Positions 58,479 to 64,000 of a DNA stretch of 64,000 nucleotides are shown here, one piece after another. The number at the start of each line of letters is the position of its first letter. Positions within the stretch are counted from its first letter, which is position 1. The notes under the pieces were generated by a model. It worked only from the letters and a program-made list of their open reading frames with translations, did no database searches and was not told the DNA's origin. The DNA lies in the NCBI GenBank assembly GCA_904063045.1, contig CAJFCJ010000019.1, forward strand, positions 2,495,700 through 2,559,699, given 5' to 3'. A program made the position numbers and the translations under genes. Source of the DNA: Dimorphilus gyrociliatus (taxonomy: Eukaryota; Annelida; Polychaeta; Dinophilidae).

Positions 58479-60882
58479 ATGGGCAACTTTCTAAGCCGCC
58501 GAAATTCGGGAGTACAGGAATTGGAATATTCCTCTCAAAATGCCTATCGATATCCACCACGATCTGGTTGTTATTTTGGTAGTCACTTTATTATGGGTGG
58601 TCAACGTTTTGAAACAGCACAACCAGAGGCTTACTTATTTGGTGACAATCATGATCTAAACTGGCTTCACTCTAGACCATATCCCGTGCGTATATTAACG
58701 TATCCAACTTTCATAACTTCCAACGTTTTAATTATTTATTAGTTCCCTTACCCCGGCCCATGTACAAACGAAGCAACAAAAACTTTGAAAAGCCTGGTAA
58801 ACATCCGTAAGGACACTTTACGACTAGTGAAGTAATTTCTTTGAGACCTTGACTAAATACCTTTTTTCTTACAAATTGTCTTATCACTTAAGGACTTCAG
58901 AAAATACACAGGCAGTTCTTCCTGGCGAGGAAACGCAACCAAATAGTGGCTACAACCTAGAATTCACCTTTGATTCAGATGTTCGCGTTGCTATAACTAT
59001 TTATTACTTTGCTACCGAAGAAATCAGTAATGGACAGGCTATGTAAGATCTTTAAAAATTAGAGTGTACCCACGAATTATTGCAATTAAAAATTTTTAAC
59101 AGCTATCAACCACGTGATCCCTCCACGACTTCAGAAACATTTCATTACAAACGTGGTACAAATCAACAATTTAGCCAGTCAACACATATATTCGATCCTA
59201 GCAAATATCCAGAGGAGGACGTGAGTGATAGAGTCAAAAAGAATGTTATACTTAAAAAAGATATATAATTTTAATTAAAACAGTGGCAGTATAATCCTGA
59301 TAAAGAGGTTTTCCCAATTGTTATTCAGTGCAATGTAGAGGATGATCGTAAGTGTCGTTAAAAAATTACAATTTTTCCTGGGCCTTTTATAATTTAAGTA
59401 TTGTTCATAGAGGAGAGCGTCGGCCACAGTCACATTACCTTTGCAATAGCAGAAACAAATGGCGACGATTACGTTATAAAAGCTTTGAAACAGAAACAAG
59501 TTGTCGATGGTTTATGTTTCTTGTTACAGGAGATATTTGGTATAGAGAATAAAAATTCACCAGATTTAAAAGTATTTTAAATTCTTTAGAATGTTTTCAT
59601 TTGAAAACAATTCTCTTTCTAAAATTAGGCTGATTCTGAAGAAATAGAGGACACTGGCTCGGAATGTGTTATATGCATGTCTGATATAAGAGATACATTG
59701 ATTTTACCTTGTCGACATCTTTGTCTCTGTAATACTTGTGCAGATTCTCTACGATATCAATCAAGTACTTGTCCCATTTGTCGTGTACCATTCAGAGCTC
59801 TACTGCAAATCAGAGCAATGAGAAAGAAAACTAATCAGCTACCATCGTCTAACCCAGTAATTAGATTTTCATTTCATTTGAGTATGATTTCAACTTCTAT
59901 AGTCTTCATAGGGTGAGAATGATGTCGAAAATACTTCCCAGGAGAATATTCCTCAAGGTTATGAAGCAACATCATTGATGGAAGCCCTTAATGGACCATC
60001 GGGAAATTCAAGAAACCAACAAAATACTCAGCTCATGCCGCCAGATGGTAAGTGAAATCAATTTTTCTCGTCCTAGCTAATTAACAAATATCTAGGACAA
60101 AATCCCAACTTGGATAGACTTTTGGGTAAGTAAGTTAGAATGTTGTACGATTGAAAATGTCGTGTACTATTTTTACATATCTTTATTATCAAGAATTTGA
60201 ATTTTAAAGCACAATTTTTCTTTATTATTATCATCATTTCAAAAATAATCTATTCTTTTTGCATTTCTTTTCTAGGAATAGGTAGTGCGGAGAATGGAGA
60301 AGTGCCAGAACAACGGTATTTAATTTAGTTAAATTTCTTATTGTCTCTCTAACACTTATAATTGAAACAGTACCTCTAAAAGACGTTCATCAACTAAAAG
60401 TAATCGTTCTATAAGATCAAATCAAGGGGTAGAGGCTGAGTCATCTAGCCAACACCCAACAGATATTAAAGAAGGGGAAAAAAGACAGTCTTTCAAAGGC
60501 AAACGATCTTCGACAAGCAGGTAAACAGTCTTTGATATAAATAAGTTACTTAAGTTTATCTAACGATTTGGTAAACAGACGACGCGAAAGGCAGTCAGAA
60601 ACGAATGAAGAAAATGAAATAAATGTTGAATTTAAGGGAGTTTCTGTCGAGAGTTTGTATAATTATAACATCAATTTCATTGGTAATAATAATATGATAT
60701 ATTTGACAGATAACCCGACTCCTTCATCAGCTAGTCTACAAGCCCATGTTACAGTTATGTCTGACGGGGTTGAATTAGATAAAGTTGTTGTAAGAGATCA
60801 AGAAGAGCTACCGGGAACACCCTGTCCTTCAGAAAAAATAATTTCCTGCACAAATGATGCAAATAATCAGAAACAAACATAG
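58479..60882 (+). CDS. MGRN1: E3 ubiquitin ligase Mahogunin (MGRN1)
   Basis: Twelve exons: 58479-58685, 58743-58831, 58893-59042, 59103-59220, 59284-59347, 59411-59571, 59629-59856, 59912-60047, 60096-60125, 60276-60315, 60371-60520, 60579-60882. They close in frame at 558 residues. The N-terminus MGNFLSRR could be myristoylated, as in the family. The MGRN substrate-binding region shows YRYPPRSGCYFGSHFIMGGQ and NLEFTFDSDVRVAITIYYFA. The C3HC4 RING (276-314) has Cys276, Cys279, Cys291, His293, Cys297, Cys300, Cys311, Cys314. The tail is Ser/Lys-rich. Mahogunin ubiquitinates TSG101 and regulates receptor and endosomal traffic. The 30-bp and 40-bp exons are notably small. Confidence 0.95.
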
Positions 60883-61141
60883 GAAATATCCCAAAATTAC
60901 TTGATTTAAAGATCTTCGTGTAAATGTCTCTGAAAATGAATATGTTAATTTTTTTAAATTTCTAGTCGAGTGTAACATTTAGAATTTATGAATATGAATG
61001 CACTAATGAATAAATATTAGATATATAAAATAAATATCTTGTAAGGTTTTATTGATAATATTCAAATTCCGAAATGATCATTATATTCCGGTCACAGTCT
61101 TCTTTATATTTCTCCTTTTCTATAGAATAGCTTTGTTCCTT

Positions 61142-61910
61142 TTAAACCGAATCCATCAACTTTAATACAATAGGATATGAGTGAACTAAAAAAGAGGAGG
61201 CCAAGTATCTGTTATTGTATACAGAATTAAGAGTGTAGAAATTTTTAAAAATAAAAAATTTGAAATAGGAATTGCGTACAAGGATGAAAACAAACACGGC
61301 TCTGACCCAGTTTGTCCAATTATATGGAAACTTCCCCGCTGAACTATTCTCTACTTTAAAGTTTCTGCTCATCTTCAGAAAAGGATTTCTTTTAGCATTT
61401 TCTATTTCTTTTTTTAAAATGGCAAATTTTTTATCTTCATCGTTGATTGTTCTCTGTCTTAATTCGTAAGCCTTTTTTACCTTAAATAAATATGGCTTAT
61501 TATGACATCTTGTACAATAAACTCCTATTTACATTATATAGTAATTTTTCATATATATGACTTTCTAAACGATTTGCTAGCTGAACTCTATCAATTTTAA
61601 TTAAAGCCCATTTCAAATCAGCAAAGACTAAATGCAATTTATCTTTACTATTCCATCTTGCCAATTGCTCGTCGCAAGGAAATCGCGGTGGTTCTAATAC
61701 TAGAGCCCTCTTTAGGTTCTTTATTCTTTTACTTAATCTAATTTTTAGAAGTAATATTATTTTGTTACACTCTTCATTTGATAACACATCAGTAGTCGTA
61801 AATATATCCGAATTCGTTAGTTTTAATTCATTCTCTGCTAATTTCCTACCACAAAAGTTATCAATATACGAAAGAATTAGTGTAAATTTCCCCCAAACTA
61901 ACACTTTCAT
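61142..61910 (-). CDS. Hypothetical two-exon protein
   Basis: Exon 61910-61533 and exon 61480-61142 join in phase over a 52-bp GT-AG intron to give 238 residues. The sequence is basic, rich in Lys, Leu and Asn, and mostly helical; a central part (DEQLARWNSKDKLHLVFADL) and a charged helix (AYELRQRTINDEDKKFAILK) look like real protein. The last 70 residues (WVRAVFVFILVRNSYFKFF) are hydrophobic and may be intronic read-through or a membrane segment. I recognise no family. It starts about 95 bp from the RPL38 promoter, divergently. Confidence 0.55.
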
Positions 61911-62002
61911 AATAAATTACAATTTATACTGATCGGTTCGGAATTCAAATTAGGCGCCTTACGTTTTTCCGGAATACAGGACCGCAGAAAAATATGGTGC
62001 TG

Positions 62003-62039
62003 CTTCCTTTTCCGGTAGCCGTGGTCGATCGCGATAAAG
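62003..62039 (+). promoter_or_regulatory. RPL38 5' UTR exon with TOP-like tract
   Basis: A pyrimidine tract CTTCCTTTTCC precedes a GC-rich leader that ends at a GTAGG donor. It resembles the 5' terminal oligopyrimidine start of ribosomal protein mRNAs. The next leader exon starts at 62237 and carries the start codon. Confidence 0.55.
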
Positions 62040-62252
62040 GTAGGCTAAATATCTTTAAATATCTTGTAATTTACAGCTAAATATGCAAAAATTTTTGTGA
62101 AAACTTTACGTATATGTTAATAAGTATGGTAATCACAAACTGGCTGGAGAAAAAATGACTTAGAATAGGGTGTTTGATGTTAATTGTATTGAAACATTCC
62201 TAGCACATTTTCTCATATATACTTTTTCATTTTCAGATCAAATAGCACCAAA

Positions 62253-62582
<330 letters not shown>

Positions 62583-62897
62583 CTGAACTTTGTTAATGTG
62601 TACATTGTGTCGAAATTTTAAGACAATAGACCCAATGATACCAGACATTTGAATCAGTCGTTCTTAATTATAATTGATTTAGTTAGGTAATTCACAGTAC
62701 TCTATGTAGGTTTTATAATCATATTTTCCGCTTGATATCGTTTGGACACATTTATAAGTAAAGTGAGTATTTTATTTATTATGGTTTTTGTATGAGATTA
62801 AAAGCTCCATTTTTTGTTCAGTCATCTCTTCTGCGCCATTGACCAAAACATTAAGGTATGTTTTTAGTTTTCATATTGTAGATAATTCTCAAATTAG

Positions 62898-62990
62898 AAA
62901 ACTGATGAATCGTAAGAATTTGACACCTCTTGTATTAATACCTTTAAAGGTATGATGTACTGAATTCGCTTACGATAACGACTGAATGTA
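62898..62990 (+). ncRNA. Candidate box C/D snoRNA 1
   Basis: C box TGATGA at 62903 and D box CTGA at 62982, with an internal C'-like ATGATGTA. A hairpin ACCTTTAAAGGT lies before C', and ATCGTAAG near the 5' end pairs with CTTACGAT near the 3' end. It shares TTTGACACCTCTTGTATTAA with candidate 2. No outer terminal stem is evident. The target is unknown. Confidence 0.55.
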
Positions 62991-63177
62991 GGCAATATAA
63001 ATAATATCAGTTTGCAAACTTTTCAACCCTGTTCTAAGTTATCTCTTATTATTTCAGATAAAAAAATACTGACAGTTTGCTCTCCACAATTAAATAATTA
63101 ATCAATGTAAGTATTATTTTATAAATGTATTTATTTATATTCTATGCGGGCTTTGAGAATTAAAATTAGACAGACAA

Positions 63178-63268
63178 TAAAGTGATGAACTAAAGCATTT
63201 TGACACCTCTTGTATTAACGCTTATAAAGCGTGATGTACTTAAATTGCTTATTAAAATACTGAAGTAA
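63178..63268 (+). ncRNA. Candidate box C/D snoRNA 2
   Basis: C box GTGATGA at 63182 and D box CTGA at 63260. The hairpin is CGCTTATAAAGCG, with different bases from candidate 1 but the same pairing, followed by TGATGTACT. AAGCA pairs with TGCTT in place of the longer stem of candidate 1. It is a paralogue lying in the next intron. Confidence 0.55.
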
Positions 63269-63413
63269 AACAAAAATTATATTAAAACATTACCTTTAAT
63301 ATTTTCATCTTGTAATTACCTTTTATCTTTCAGTTACTCTTTCCAATTAAGAATAGCAAACCAACTTGCATTTATAAGGTGTGTATAAGTTTCATTTCAT
63401 TATTAGAAAGTAC

Positions 63414-63497
63414 TTGTATGATGACATTTCATAAACCTAGCTCTCTAAAGACAAGTCTGAACAACTTGTCGGTGCAGACAATTTTTAACTGATTTTA
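63414..63497 (+). ncRNA. Candidate box C/D snoRNA 3
   Basis: C box ATGATGA at 63418 and D box ACTGA at 63488. An internal hairpin GACAAGT/ACTTGTC encloses a CTGAACA loop. GAAAGT upstream and ACTTTC downstream could form an outer stem. It is not similar to candidates 1 and 2. Confidence 0.45.
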
Positions 63498-63580
63498 ATT
63501 TAATAGACTTTCTTAACGACAAATTTCTCTTCATTATACTAATTTTAGCTGTATTTTTTCACAGGTTTTGAGGCCATGAT

Positions 63581-63745
63581 ATGAAAACTCGAAAATTGAT
63601 CTTTATCAATGCTCGGCAATTCTTAAGTCAGAAAATGGATCAAAAAATCAGCAATCCGCTCAGTAGAACAGCAGCTATAGGTCGCGTAAAGGGTACTTTT
63701 GCGACCATCGATATTTCCAGTCCAGTAGAAAAGATTCATATTTAA
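63581..63745 (+). CDS. 54-residue small ORF in last exon of host transcript
   Basis: An ATG-initiated frame of 54 codons (MKTRKLIFINARQF at the start, GTFATIDISSPVEK near the end) lies wholly in the last exon, just before the polyadenylation signal. An upstream ATG two codons long precedes it. The composition is balanced and less AT-biased than the flanks. No family is recognised; it may be chance or a real micropeptide. Confidence 0.35.
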   Translation: MKTRKLIFINARQFLSQKMDQKISNPLSRTAAIGRVKGTFATIDISSPVEKIHI

Positions 63746-63770
63746 CTCGGCATTTATCAATAAAAACACA

Positions 63771-64000
63771 TTACGACACAATACATCGACCTCTAAAAGT
63801 TTCCAATATAATACGTAGATGCGCTATAGAATTTGTTAACTAGCTTTTCTAAATAAAAAGCTAGTTCATTTACACAGGTGTACCATCTCAGATTAGAAAT
63901 TCCTTCACCTCTTCGTTGAAACTTTGTATTAGTATCATGTAGGAATCTTATTAAGTATGTCAGTCCAAGGACAGAGCAAATCTTTTTCTTCTCTAGAGTA
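63771..64000. other. Window end, no gene seen
   Basis: The last 230 bp lie after the presumed polyadenylation signal. An inverted pair TAGCTTTT/AAAAGCTA flanking CTAAAT occurs near 63842-63863. No ORF is visible. Confidence 0.4.

Larger units (their letters stand above)
62820..63770 (+). ncRNA. Putative snoRNA host transcript
   Basis: Spliced exons are suggested at 62822-62855 (donor GTATG), 63058-63106 (GTAAGT), 63334-63378 (GTGTG) and 63565 onward, with an AATAAA signal near 63760. The first exons have no shared open frame. The first starts with a pyrimidine-rich TCATCTCTTCT, TOP-like, as host genes often have. Each of the three introns contains one candidate box C/D RNA. It could be a separate gene or a 3' extension of RPL38; its first exon also looks like it has an acceptor (TTGTTCAG). 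Confidence 0.55.

Overview
The window is nuclear DNA of an animal. It is AT-rich, with genes split by many short GT-AG introns, intron-bearing tRNA-Tyr genes, and orthologues of metazoan genes: CaMKII, AP5Z1, KHDC4, a TBC1D2-like RabGAP, SSR4, Miro/RHOT, KIF19, E4F1, an annexin, FOXJ1, UBALD, MGRN1 and RPL38. A GH3 beta-xylosidase-like gene, compact spacing and small introns point to a small-bodied invertebrate, most likely a spiralian such as an annelid. The species cannot be fixed from sequence alone. All exon models below were built by eye from splice signals, reading phase and remembered family similarity; every multi-exon model given in full closes in frame.

Layout. 1-4.6 kb: 3' end of an unknown membrane protein (+), a secreted GH3 glycosidase (-), and a cluster of six intron-containing tRNA-Tyr genes, three per strand, around a decayed seventh copy. 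4.6-12.7 kb: no gene seen, only AT-rich DNA with microsatellites. 12.7-22.3 kb: CaMKII (-), with five in-frame linker cassette exons and two equal-length alternative exons for the catalytic loop. 22.6-23.3 kb: a small ankyrin-like protein (+). 23.9-28.0 kb: AP5Z1 (-), carrying a dead Tc1/mariner copy in an intron. 28.3-32.5 kb: KHDC4 (-). 33.2-37.7 kb: PH-TBC RabGAP with a C-terminal propeller-like region (+). 38.0-40.7 kb: SSR4 (-) and single-exon Miro (+), divergent. 41.0-47.4 kb: a PH-domain protein, kinesin KIF19 and a Ly6-like GPI protein (all +). 48.5-50.9 kb: E4F1 zinc-finger factor (+). 51.1-52.4 kb: annexin (-). 54.7-56.0 kb: FOXJ1 (-). 57.4-58.0 kb: UBALD (-). 58.5-60.9 kb: MGRN1 (+). 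61.1-61.9 kb: an unknown two-exon gene (-). 62.0-63.8 kb: RPL38 (+), then an apparent snoRNA host transcript with three candidate box C/D RNAs and a 54-codon ORF in its last exon.

Functional themes. Most genes are housekeeping: ER translocation, mitochondrial transport, endolysosomal AP-5, splicing, ubiquitination, ribosome. KIF19 and FOXJ1 belong to the motile-cilium programme, and a perfect RFX X-box consensus lies just upstream of the Ly6-like gene next to KIF19. The most unusual features are the duplicated CaMKII catalytic-loop exon with a GC-rich hairpin beside it, and the covarying snoRNA pair.
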